Assembly: GCA_027494165.1 (NCBI GenBank)
Contig: JAOSJM010000001.1
Location: forward strand, 806,001-870,000
Source of the DNA: Acidimicrobiia bacterium
GTDB lineage: Bacteria; Actinomycetota; Acidimicrobiia; IMCC26256; JAOSJM01
DNA: 64,000 nt
Reading direction: 5' to 3'
Below the pieces are notes generated by a model, which was not told the origin of the DNA, made no database searches, and worked only from the letters and a program-made list of their open reading frames with translations. Position 1 is the stretch's first letter, and each line of letters starts with the position of its first letter. The position numbers were made by a program, and so were the translations under genes. Positions 7,001-14,587 of this stretch are shown here, in pieces.

Positions 7001-9082
7001 ATGCGCTGGGTGCTCCACGTCGACCTCGACGAGTTCCTCGTCGCGGTCGAGCGGCTCCGACGACCCGAGCTGCGCGGCCTGCCCGTCGTCGTCGGCGGCG
7101 CCGGTGATCCGGCGCGTCGGGGTGTGGTCTCGACCGCGTCGTACGAGGCCCGGCGGTTCGGGGTCCACTCGGGGATGCCGCTGCGCCAGGCGAAGCGCCG
7201 ATGCCCCGACGCCGTCTTCCTCGCCCTCGACCCTCCCGCGTACCTCGCCGCCTCCGCGGAGGTGATGGCGGTCCTGCACGACTCCGGGGCCGTGGTCGAA
7301 GAGGCCGGCTGGGACGAGGCCTACCTCGAGGTCGACACCGGCGACCCCGAGGGCTTCGGCGCCTCGCTGGCCGACGCCGTGCACGAGCGGACCGGCCTGG
7401 CCTGCTCGGTCGGGATCGGCGAGAACAAGCTCCAGGCGAAGGTCGCGGCGGCGCTGGCCAAGCCCGGCGGGATCCACCGGCTCACGTCCTCCAGGTGGTC
7501 GTCGGTGATGGGGCCGCGGGAGCCCGAGACCCTCCCGGGGATCGGGCCCCGGCGCGGCCGGGCGCTGCGAGAGCTGGGGATCGAGAGCGTCTCGGCCCTC
7601 GCGACCGCCGACCCGGACGACCTGGTCCGGGCGTTCGGGCCGGCCCTGGGTCCGTGGCTCGGCCGCCTCGCCCGGGGCGAGGACGACGCCCCGGTGGTGG
7701 CCGAGCCCCGGCCACCCCGTTCCCACGGCAAGGAGACCACGTTCCCCCGGGACCGTGAGGACCCCGAGGGCGTCGAGGCCGTGCTCGTCACCCTCACCCG
7801 GGAGGCGACCTCCGAGCTGCCGCCGGGGGGCCGCCCGGTGATCCGGGTGGTGGTCAAGGTCCGCTTCGCCCCGTTCGAGACGCACACCCACGGCCGGGTC
7901 GTCTCGCCGCCCACCCGGGATCCCGACCGGATCGTGCGCGCCGCACGCGACGCGCTGACCCGCTTCGAGCTCGACCGCCCCGTCCGGCTCGTGGGCGTGG
8001 CCCTCGAGATGGCGGCTCCCGACCCGGGCGAGGAGGAGAGGGTGGAGATCGACGGCGCGTCCCACTCGGGGTCGGGCACGATCGTGCGCACCTGCGTCGC
8101 CTACGCCGCGCTGACGGGCCGGGCGGTGCACCTCGTCCGCATGCGGGCCCGACGACCGAGGCCCGGCCTGCGCCGGCAGCACCTGCGCGCCGTCACGGCG
8201 GTGCGAGAGCTCGTCGGGGGCGAGCTCACCGGCGCGGGCCTCGGCTCGAGGGAGCTGACGTTCGTGCCCGGCCCGCGTCGGCCCGCGGGCCCGTACCGCT
8301 TCGACATCGGCTCGGCGGGTTCGGTCACCGCGCTCGCGACGGCGCTGCTCCCGGTCCTCACGCGGGCCTCGGCGCCGGTCGAGATCGAGCTGCGCGGCGG
8401 GCTGTTCCAGGACCACGCGCCGACCGCCTTGCACCTCCAGCACGTGCTCCTCCGGACCCTCACGGAGATGGGGCTCGACGCGGTGGCGACGATCGAGCGG
8501 CCCGGCTACGTCCCGAGCGGTGAGGGTGTGCTGCGGCTGGCCGTCGGACCCTCCGAGGGCTCCCTCCGTCCCCTCGTGCGCGAGGAAGCCGCTCCCGTGG
8601 AGCGGATCTGGGGGATCGCGCTGGCGTCCCACCTGGTCGAGCGCCGCGTGGCGACACGCATGGCCGAGACGGCACGGGCGGTGCTGGCCGCCGCCGGGTA
8701 CGACGCCGACATCGAGACGCGCGAGGACACGACCGCGACGCAGGCCGGGGCCGCGCTCGCGCTCTTCGCGGACCTCCGGGGTGGCGCCCGCCTCGGTGCG
8801 GACATGGCGGGAGCACGGGGGCGTCCCGCCGAGCGGATCGGGCGCGAGGTCGCCACCCGACTCCTCGAGGATCTCGGCCGCGGCGCGACCGTCGACCGCT
8901 TCGCCGCCGACCAGCTCGTGCCGTTCGCCGCGATCGCCGCCGGCGAGACGCGACTCCGGGTGCCGGTCGTGACGGAGCACCTGACCACCGCGTGCTGGCT
9001 GGCCGGTGCCTTCCTGCCCGTCGAGGCGCGCCTCGACGACGGCCTGCTCGTGGTCGAGGGGTGCGGGTCGCCCGGCTGGTGA
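7001..9082 (+). CDS. DinB-like Y-family DNA polymerase fused to RNA 3'-terminal phosphate cyclase (RtcA)
   Basis: One 693-residue frame with two enzymes. Residues 1 to about 345 are a complete Pol IV: HVDLDEF (Asp8), GWDEAYLEV (the Asp-Glu pair), the GIGENKLQAKVAAALAKP thumb segment, LPGIGPRRGRALRELG and a little finger with GKETTFPRD. The steric-gate residue, normally Phe or Tyr at position 13, is Leu, as in mycobacterial DinB2, which inserts ribonucleotides readily. Residues about 348-693 are RtcA: VEIDGASHSGSGTIVRT, RPRPGLRRQHL, the FDIGSAGSVTALATALLP core, and ADQLVPF followed by TEHLTTACWLAGAFLP with the conserved catalytic His. No stop appears near the junction in any frame. An AGGAGGAG just before GTG 8042 could allow separate initiation of the cyclase part. 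Confidence 0.88.
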   Translation: MRWVLHVDLDEFLVAVERLRRPELRGLPVVVGGAGDPARRGVVSTASYEARRFGVHSGMPLRQAKRRCPDAVFLALDPPAYLAASAEVMAVLHDSGAVVEEAGWDEAYLEVDTGDPEGFGASLADAVHERTGLACSVGIGENKLQAKVAAALAKPGGIHRLTSSRWSSVMGPREPETLPGIGPRRGRALRELGIESVSALATADPDDLVRAFGPALGPWLGRLARGEDDAPVVAEPRPPRSHGKETTFPRDREDPEGVEAVLVTLTREATSELPPGGRPVIRVVVKVRFAPFETHTHGRVVSPPTRDPDRIVRAARDALTRFELDRPVRLVGVALEMAAPDPGEEERVEIDGASHSGSGTIVRTCVAYAALTGRAVHLVRMRARRPRPGLRRQHLRAVTAVRELVGGELTGAGLGSRELTFVPGPRRPAGPYRFDIGSAGSVTALATALLPVLTRASAPVEIELRGGLFQDHAPTALHLQHVLLRTLTEMGLDAVATIERPGYVPSGEGVLRLAVGPSEGSLRPLVREEAAPVERIWGIALASHLVERRVATRMAETARAVLAAAGYDADIETREDTTATQAGAALALFADLRGGARLGADMAGARGRPAERIGREVATRLLEDLGRGATVDRFAADQLVPFAAIAAGETRLRVPVVTEHLTTACWLAGAFLPVEARLDDGLLVVEGCGSPGW

Positions 9083-9091
9083 GCCTCGCGC

Positions 9092-9895
9092 TCACCCCGG
9101 GCGGTCGGGCCGCCCGGCGGAGCGACGGACGTCGTCGACGATGCGGGCGAGGCGCGCGTGGTGCGAGCCCTGCCAGTAGACCCGGCCGCACCGGGGGCAG
9201 GTGCGGTAGCGCTCGTAGCGCCACCGGACCGAGGCGGGGACCCGGGTGGCGACCTCCGACGGGGTGGCGTCACGCAGCAGGCCGTTGCAGGCGAGGCACC
9301 GGGTGAACGGGGTGAGCCGGCGCCCGAGATCGAAGCGGTGCACCACCTCGAGGAGTTGGGCCCGGGGTCGCCGCTCCCGGACGAGGTAGCCGTGGGTGAC
9401 CGCGCTGCGCTTCAGCAGCCCCCGGTCACAGGTGAGCAGGATGCGCCCCTCGGAGCGCGACGTCGTGGCCAACTCGTCGTCGGAGCGTTCCCGCTCGTAG
9501 TCCGCGTCGAACCCGACCAGACGCAGGTAGCGGGCCAGGCGACCGAGGTGGGTGTCGAGGACGAAGCGGGTCTCCCGCAGCGGTTCCGGGCGTACCCGGG
9601 TGACCGGGCCGACGTCGATCGACTCGAACACGGGGTACACGCTCACCCGGTCCCCGTCGCGGACCGGGTGGGAGAAGTCGACCGGTTCGCCGTCGACCAG
9701 GACCAGGTCGACCTCGGTGTGGGGGACCCCGACCCCCTCGATGAGGTCCTTGACGGACGGACCGACGTCGAGGTCGACGGGGAACTCGACGTGCCTGCGG
9801 TCCGGCGGGAGGAGGTCGTTGAGCTCCGCGTAGCAGCGCACCCACACCCGACAGGCGCGCCTCCCGGCATCGCCGGATCGGTTCGGGGCGGTCAT
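9092..9895 (-). CDS. Mut7-C RNase-domain protein with N-terminal ubiquitin-like domain
   Basis: 267 residues. The N-terminal 90 (VRCYAELNDLLPP, then VDLVLVDGEPVDFSHPVRDGDRV) form the MoaD/ThiS-like Mut7-C ubiquitin fold. The C-terminal part is a PIN-like Mut7-C domain with acidic residues in FVLDTHLGRLARYLRLVGFD, SDDEL and LTCDRGLLKR, plus a four-Cys zinc ribbon (CLACNG ... CPRCGRVYW). Related proteins are predicted RNases. Its stop lies ten bases from the stop of the DinB-RtcA gene, in convergent orientation, so any link is positional only. Confidence 0.85.
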   Translation of the reverse strand: MTAPNRSGDAGRRACRVWVRCYAELNDLLPPDRRHVEFPVDLDVGPSVKDLIEGVGVPHTEVDLVLVDGEPVDFSHPVRDGDRVSVYPVFESIDVGPVTRVRPEPLRETRFVLDTHLGRLARYLRLVGFDADYERERSDDELATTSRSEGRILLTCDRGLLKRSAVTHGYLVRERRPRAQLLEVVHRFDLGRRLTPFTRCLACNGLLRDATPSEVATRVPASVRWRYERYRTCPRCGRVYWQGSHHARLARIVDDVRRSAGRPDRPG

Positions 9896-9997
9896 CGGCT
9901 CACCCTACGACCTGCCGGCGCTGCGTGGTCGTCCGGGCGTTGGCGCCGGTGCTCGGTGGCTCTACCCCTCTCGCGAGAGAGGACGAGGGGGGTTGGG

Positions 9998-10218
9998 GTG
10001 GAGTCGGTCCTGCGCGCGGGGCTCCTCGTGGGAGCGGTCCTCGGCGTGTTCCTGGCCTCGACGGTCGTGTTCGACACGGTCCACTGGACCCCCTCCACCG
10101 GTGGGCGCGACCCGTCCGGCCCGGGCCGGCGGCCGTGCTCGACCACCTGCGCTTCCGCGCGGAGGTGCGCCGCCACGGCCGGCGGATCCGCATCCCCGCG
10201 CCGGCCCGGGCGGGATAG
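9998..10218 (+). CDS. Small single-pass membrane protein, frameshifted
   Basis: Starts GTG 9998 (VESVLRAGLLVGAV) with one strong hydrophobic segment, LLVGAVLGVFLASTVVF. The tail after VHWTP is coherent only in another frame (LHRWARPVRPG, then a basic HLRFRAEVRRHGRRIR end). One missing C in the run at 10089-10093 joins them to about 73 aa. The basic tail suggests a cytoplasmic C-terminus. Function unknown. Confidence 0.55.
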
Positions 10219-10229
10219 CGGCTCGGCCG

Positions 10230-10508
10230 TCAGCCCCGTTGCCGCCGGCGGTCCCGGACGATCAGCGCGACGCCGCCGACGAGCGTGAGGATCGCGCCGA
10301 CAAGGCAGAGCAGGACGGGGAGGCCGATCACGGCGAGGAGCATCGCCAGGGCCGGGTTGCCCTGCTCGATCGTGAGACCGAGCAGCGGGACGGTCCCGCC
10401 CCGCCCGACGACGATCGCGACCCAGGTCCCCCAGGCCAGCGCGACGACGGCCAGCACGACCCCTCCGACCCGCAACCACGCCGGGAGTCGCTCCTCGTCG
10501 TCGGCCAT
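10230..10508 (-). CDS. Two-helix membrane protein, 92 aa
   Basis: Two hydrophobic stretches, VGGVVLAVVALAWGTWVAIVV and ALAMLLAVIGLPVLLCLVGA, are separated by a Gly/Thr loop and end in a very basic tail (VRDRRRQRG). No conserved domain recognised. It lies downstream of the sulfatase maturase on the same strand, 57 bases away, so it may share that transcript. Confidence 0.7.
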   Translation of the reverse strand: MADDEERLPAWLRVGGVVLAVVALAWGTWVAIVVGRGGTVPLLGLTIEQGNPALAMLLAVIGLPVLLCLVGAILTLVGGVALIVRDRRRQRG

Positions 10509-10565
10509 CGGGCGGGTCCTCTCTCGGGTCGGGGGATCGCGGTGGGAGTGGGATCAGGGGAGGCG

Positions 10566-11843
10566 TCAGAGCCCGTGGCAGTGCTTGAGCTTCCGCCCGC
10601 TTCCGCAGGGGCAGGGCTCGTTCCGGGAGGCCCGGGCGTAGCGGGCCGCCTCGCGCCGGGCGAGGACCGCGGTGACCTCGGCCGCCGGCCGCCCGTGCTT
10701 CACGAGGTCGGCCATGACCCGCATGGGCTCGTCGACGTGGTGGAAGAACGTCCGGAACCCGGCGCACAGGTAGTTGAGGCCCGGCTCGCCGTCGGGGGTG
10801 GTCACGAAGCGGTTCTTCGGGCACTCGCCGTGGCAGGCGAAGCGGACGTCGCAGGCCCGGCAGCAGCGGGGGAGAGACGACTCCTTGTGCGCCCCGAAGG
10901 CGCGTTGGCGCGCCGAACCGGCGAGATCCCCGAGCGGGATCGCGGCGAGGTTGCCGAGCAGGTGATCGGGCTCGACGAAGTGATCGCAGGAGTACACGTC
11001 GCCGTTGTGCTCCAGGGCGAGCGCGTCGCCGCACGTGGGGCGGAAGATGCACGCCGGGCTCTCCACGCCGAGCCAGGCGGCGAGGGTCCAGTCGAAGAGG
11101 AGCACGAACACCTCGCCCACGTCGTGGGCGACCCACTCGTCGAACACCTCGACGAGGAAGCGACCCCACTGCTCGGGGAGCACCGATCGATCGGTCACGT
11201 GCTCGCCGACCTGGCTGCCGGTCCGCCCGTCCGGGCCCACGCGTTCGACGATCGGGACGAGCTGGAGGTAGCGAGCCCCGACCTCGTCGCGCAGGAAGCG
11301 GTACACCTCGAGACCGTGGTCGCCGTTGGCCCGATGGACCGTGGTCAGCACGTTGGTGTCGACGCCCCGTCGCGACAGGAGGCGGGCTGCCCGCATCACG
11401 CGGTCGAACGATCCTCGCCCCGCCCCGTCGACGCGGTAGGCGTCGTGCATGACGCGCGGCCCGTCGAGGCTGAGACCCACGAGGTACCCGTGCTCGAGGA
11501 ACAGGTCGCACCACTCGTCGTCGAGGCGGGTTCCGTTGGTCTGCATCGTCCAGCGGATCGTCTTCCCCGGAGGCAGGTACCGGCGGCCGATCTCGGCGGC
11601 CCGGCGGTAGAAGTCGACGCCCATGAGCGTGGGTTCGCCGCCCTGCCACGCGACGGTCACCTCGGGTGAGGGCTCGGCCTCGACGAGTTGGCGCAGATAG
11701 GCATCGAGGGTGCCCTCGTCCATGCGGAAGGTCGAGCCGGGGTAGAGATCCTCCTTCCGGAGGTAGAAGCAGTACGCGCAGTCGAGGTTGCAGATCGCCC
11801 CGGTGGGCTTGGCGAGCACGTGGGCGGCCCTGACCTCGGTCAC
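10566..11843 (-). CDS. Anaerobic sulfatase-maturating radical SAM enzyme with C-terminal SEC-C motif
   Basis: Converts the active-site Cys or Ser of sulfatases to formylglycine using S-adenosylmethionine and iron-sulfur clusters. The SAM cluster motif is CNLDCAYC near residue 17. The family's downstream Cys clusters are present (CIFRPTCGDAL, YSCDHFV and the SPASM-like CRACDVRFACHGECPKNRF). The last 20 residues are a zinc-binding SEC-C motif, CPCGSGRKLKHCHG. GTG 11843 is preferred because upstream residues do not resemble the family. Two sulfatases with Cys-type sites lie within 5 kb and are the likely substrates. Confidence 0.9.
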   Translation of the reverse strand: MTEVRAAHVLAKPTGAICNLDCAYCFYLRKEDLYPGSTFRMDEGTLDAYLRQLVEAEPSPEVTVAWQGGEPTLMGVDFYRRAAEIGRRYLPPGKTIRWTMQTNGTRLDDEWCDLFLEHGYLVGLSLDGPRVMHDAYRVDGAGRGSFDRVMRAARLLSRRGVDTNVLTTVHRANGDHGLEVYRFLRDEVGARYLQLVPIVERVGPDGRTGSQVGEHVTDRSVLPEQWGRFLVEVFDEWVAHDVGEVFVLLFDWTLAAWLGVESPACIFRPTCGDALALEHNGDVYSCDHFVEPDHLLGNLAAIPLGDLAGSARQRAFGAHKESSLPRCCRACDVRFACHGECPKNRFVTTPDGEPGLNYLCAGFRTFFHHVDEPMRVMADLVKHGRPAAEVTAVLARREAARYARASRNEPCPCGSGRKLKHCHGL

Positions 11844-11886
11844 GACCCCGAGTCTGCACGACCGGCCGCCGCTACGCTCGCTTGCT

Positions 11887-12705
11887 GTGACCCGGCGCAC
11901 CGTGCTCACCACCGGGGCGAGCTCCGGCATCGGGCTCGCCACCGTCCTGGAGCTGGCGCGCCTGGGGTTCCGATCGGTGGGGACGGTGCGGTCGGAGGCG
12001 AAGGCCGCGCTGGTCGCCGAGGCCGCGGCCGTCGCGAGGGTCGAGGTCGAGACGGCGATGCTCGACGTGACCGACGCGGAGGGCTGCGCCCGGGTGATCG
12101 ACGAGCAGCGACCCTACGGGCTCGTGAACAACGCCGGGCGCGCGTACACGGGCACGGTCGAGGAGGTCGGCGACGAGGAGGCGCGAGAGGCGCTGGAGAC
12201 GATGGTGCTCGCGCCCATGCGCCTGGCCCGCCTCGCGCTCCCGCACATGCGAGCGCGGGGCGGCGGCCGCATCGTCAACCTCTCGTCGGTCTACGGGCGG
12301 ACGACCACACCCCTGACCGGCTGGTACCAGGGCGCGAAGCACGCCCTGGAGGCGGTGTCCGACGCGCTGCGCATGGAGGTCGCCCGGGACGGCATCGCGG
12401 TGGCGCTCGTCGAGCCGGGCGGGTTCCGGACCGGGATCTGGGCCGGGGCCGAGCGCGAGCTGGCCGGCCGCGCCGGCTCGCCCTACGACTCCTCCTACCG
12501 CCGGACGCTCGCGCTGGCCCGGGCCTGGGAGCCGATGATGGGCGACCCCGCCCGGTGCGCCCGGGTCGTCGGGACGGCGCTCACGGTGCGGTGCCCGCGA
12601 GCCCGCTACCTCGTGGGTCTGGACGCCCGGGCCCTGACGGCGTGGAGCTCGCTGACGCCCACCGAGCTGCGCGACCGCGTGGTCCGCCTCGTCATGGGTC
12701 TCTGA
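11887..12705 (+). CDS. Short-chain dehydrogenase/reductase
   Basis: 272 residues. Cofactor motif TGASSGIG at residues 10-17, NNAG near residue 80, and catalytic Ser, Tyr and Lys in LSSVYG and WYQGAKHALE. The C-terminal half has the PGGFRTGIW segment of classical SDRs acting on sterols, ketones or acyl compounds. GTG 11887 lies 43 bases from the divergent maturase start. Substrate not predictable. Confidence 0.88.
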   Translation: MTRRTVLTTGASSGIGLATVLELARLGFRSVGTVRSEAKAALVAEAAAVARVEVETAMLDVTDAEGCARVIDEQRPYGLVNNAGRAYTGTVEEVGDEEAREALETMVLAPMRLARLALPHMRARGGGRIVNLSSVYGRTTTPLTGWYQGAKHALEAVSDALRMEVARDGIAVALVEPGGFRTGIWAGAERELAGRAGSPYDSSYRRTLALARAWEPMMGDPARCARVVGTALTVRCPRARYLVGLDARALTAWSSLTPTELRDRVVRLVMGL

Positions 12706-12725
12706 GGGTCTCCGTGACCGCCCCT

Positions 12726-12906
12726 TCGCCGACCCGGGTGTCTCGCCCCCCACCGGCTCGCCGACTCGGGTGTCTCTACCCCCACCGGTTCGCCGACCCG
12801 GGTGTCGCTACCCCCGCTCAGCGACGGTGATCACACCCGAGAGCCGTCCTTCGCCGACTCGGGTGTCTCTCCCCCCGCTCAGCGACGGTGATCACACCCG
12901 AGAGCC
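12726..12906. repeat. Intergenic repeat cluster with dyad symmetry
   Basis: Four copies of TCGCCGACYCGGGTGTC start at 12726, 12758, 12790 and 12851. The last two are each followed by CCCCCGCTCAGCGACGGTGA and TCACACCCGAGAGCC (to 12845 and 12906). CTCGGGTGT and ACACCCGAG are complementary, so units can pair with each other, and GTGATCAC within the unit is itself palindromic. The block lies downstream of the SDR gene and upstream of a sulfatase. It could act as terminator, attenuator or REP-like element. The 137 bases after it contain only a weak 30-codon frame. Confidence 0.85.
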
Positions 12907-13043
12907 ATCTTGTGCGCGCTGGGCATCGCGGCGTCCCTGCTCCTCATGGGCGACGTCGGTCTGCGCGCGCAGGTCCCGCCCGGCACCCGAGCGGATCGGT
13001 AGCGTCGGGTACGACGACGTTGGATCGGCGATGGGGGACGCAG

Positions 13044-14564
13044 GTGGGGAGCGACCGGCCGAACGTGCTGATGATCGTCACCGACAACCAGTCGGCCGAC
13101 TCCCTGGGCTGCTACGGCAACGTCGAGCACGAGACGCCCCACACGGACCGGATGGCCCGGGAGGGCACCCTGTTCCTGCGGGCCTTCTGCACCAGCGCGA
13201 CCTGCTCGCCCACCCGGGCCTCGATCCTCACCGGCCTGATGCCGTCGCAGCACGGCGTCCACCTGGCCCTGCCCGACAACCTGCCCCAGGCCGACGACTA
13301 CGACGTGACCCGTGAGTTCCGCACCCTCCCGGCCACGCTGGCGGCCCGGGGCTGGCAGACCGGGATGGTGGGGAAGTGGCACCTCGGCAACCCCCGTCGC
13401 CCCGGGCACGGTTTCGAGCACTGGGTGGCGTTCGCCAAGGGCCACACCACCGACTTCTACGACAACGTGGTCCTGCGCGAGGGGCGGGAGCACCGCGTCC
13501 GCGGGACCCACATCGTCGACCACCTCACCGACGAGGCGGTCGCCTTCTTGCGCGACCGGGACCGGCGGCGACCCTTCTTCCTCCAGGTGAACTACGACGG
13601 CCCCTACGTGCTCCCCCCGACGGTCGTGGGACCCGATCCGCGGAACCGCTTCTACCAGCGGTTCGCCGGCCGTACGTTCCGGCCGTTCCCGCCCGTCGAT
13701 CCGGCGATCATCGCCAGCCTGATCCTCCCCTTCGACTTCGACCTCGACCCGGCCGAGGAGTACACGCTCGAGAGCGCGGTCAACAACGCCTGGTGGACGG
13801 TGCGGATGCACAACGACCAGGCCACCCGGGCCAACATCGCGGCCCAGAACGCCCTCGTCGACGACGGTGTGGGCCGGATCCTCGCCGCGCTCGACGAGGA
13901 GGGCCTGGCCGGCGACACCCTGGTCCTCCTCACGACCGACCAGGGCAACCCCTACGGGCAGCGGGGCCTCTGGGGCCATCCCGTCTGGACCGACCCGCCG
14001 TTCATGCACGACGTGACCTTCCGGGTTCCCCTGATCGTGCGGCAGCCGGGGACGGTGACGGCGAACCGGGTGACCGACACCATGGTGAGCCACGTCGACC
14101 TGTTCCCCACCATCCTCGACCGCCTCGGGATCGACGACGTGGAGGTCGGCAGCTCGCCCGGGCGCAGCTTCGCCCCGCTCCTGGTGGGCGAGCCGCTCCC
14201 CGGGTGGGCCGAGGAGGTCTACTTCGAGGCCGAGACGGCCCGGACCGTCCGCACGCCCACGCACCGCTTCACGAAGCAGCTCGACGGGACCGGCCCCGAC
14301 GAGCTCTTCGACCTGGTCGCCGACCCCGAGCAGTGGGACAACGTCGCCGGGCGGCCCGAGCACGAGGCGGTCGTCGGGGAGCTCGGCGGGCGGATCGACC
14401 GGTTCTGGGACCGCTACGCCGACCCGCGCTACGACCTCTGGCGGGGCGGGACCGCCCAGGCGATGGTGTCGCGCTACCTGGTGTTCAAGGGACGCTACGG
14501 CGAGGGCTGGGACGTCACCACCGAGCTCGGCCCGCGGTTCACGGAGGCGCCAGGAGGCGGGTGA
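13044..14564 (+). CDS. Type I sulfatase (arylsulfatase family), Cys-type
   Basis: 506 residues. N-terminal NVLMIVTDNQSAD provides metal-binding Asp. The formylglycine signature is CSPTRASILTG, so Cys is the modified residue. GKWHLG and the LLTTDQGNP metal site follow in the expected order. No signal peptide, so it is probably cytoplasmic or exported another way. GTG 13044 puts the first strand at residue 5, as in relatives. It converges on a second sulfatase 24 bases away. Substrate not predictable. Confidence 0.9.
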   Translation: MGSDRPNVLMIVTDNQSADSLGCYGNVEHETPHTDRMAREGTLFLRAFCTSATCSPTRASILTGLMPSQHGVHLALPDNLPQADDYDVTREFRTLPATLAARGWQTGMVGKWHLGNPRRPGHGFEHWVAFAKGHTTDFYDNVVLREGREHRVRGTHIVDHLTDEAVAFLRDRDRRRPFFLQVNYDGPYVLPPTVVGPDPRNRFYQRFAGRTFRPFPPVDPAIIASLILPFDFDLDPAEEYTLESAVNNAWWTVRMHNDQATRANIAAQNALVDDGVGRILAALDEEGLAGDTLVLLTTDQGNPYGQRGLWGHPVWTDPPFMHDVTFRVPLIVRQPGTVTANRVTDTMVSHVDLFPTILDRLGIDDVEVGSSPGRSFAPLLVGEPLPGWAEEVYFEAETARTVRTPTHRFTKQLDGTGPDELFDLVADPEQWDNVAGRPEHEAVVGELGGRIDRFWDRYADPRYDLWRGGTAQAMVSRYLVFKGRYGEGWDVTTELGPRFTEAPGGG

Positions 14565-14587
14565 CCCGGCCCGGGGCAGGGCGCGGG

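Noticed and set aside
6275-8980. 901-codon leftward frame
   Set aside because: Antisense to the DinB-RtcA gene, low complexity, no motifs, and it swallows the start of a supported small gene.
12888-13043. N-terminal extension of the first sulfatase
   Set aside because: Upstream codons run through repeat DNA and have no resemblance to sulfatases; GTG 13044 gives the normal family start.
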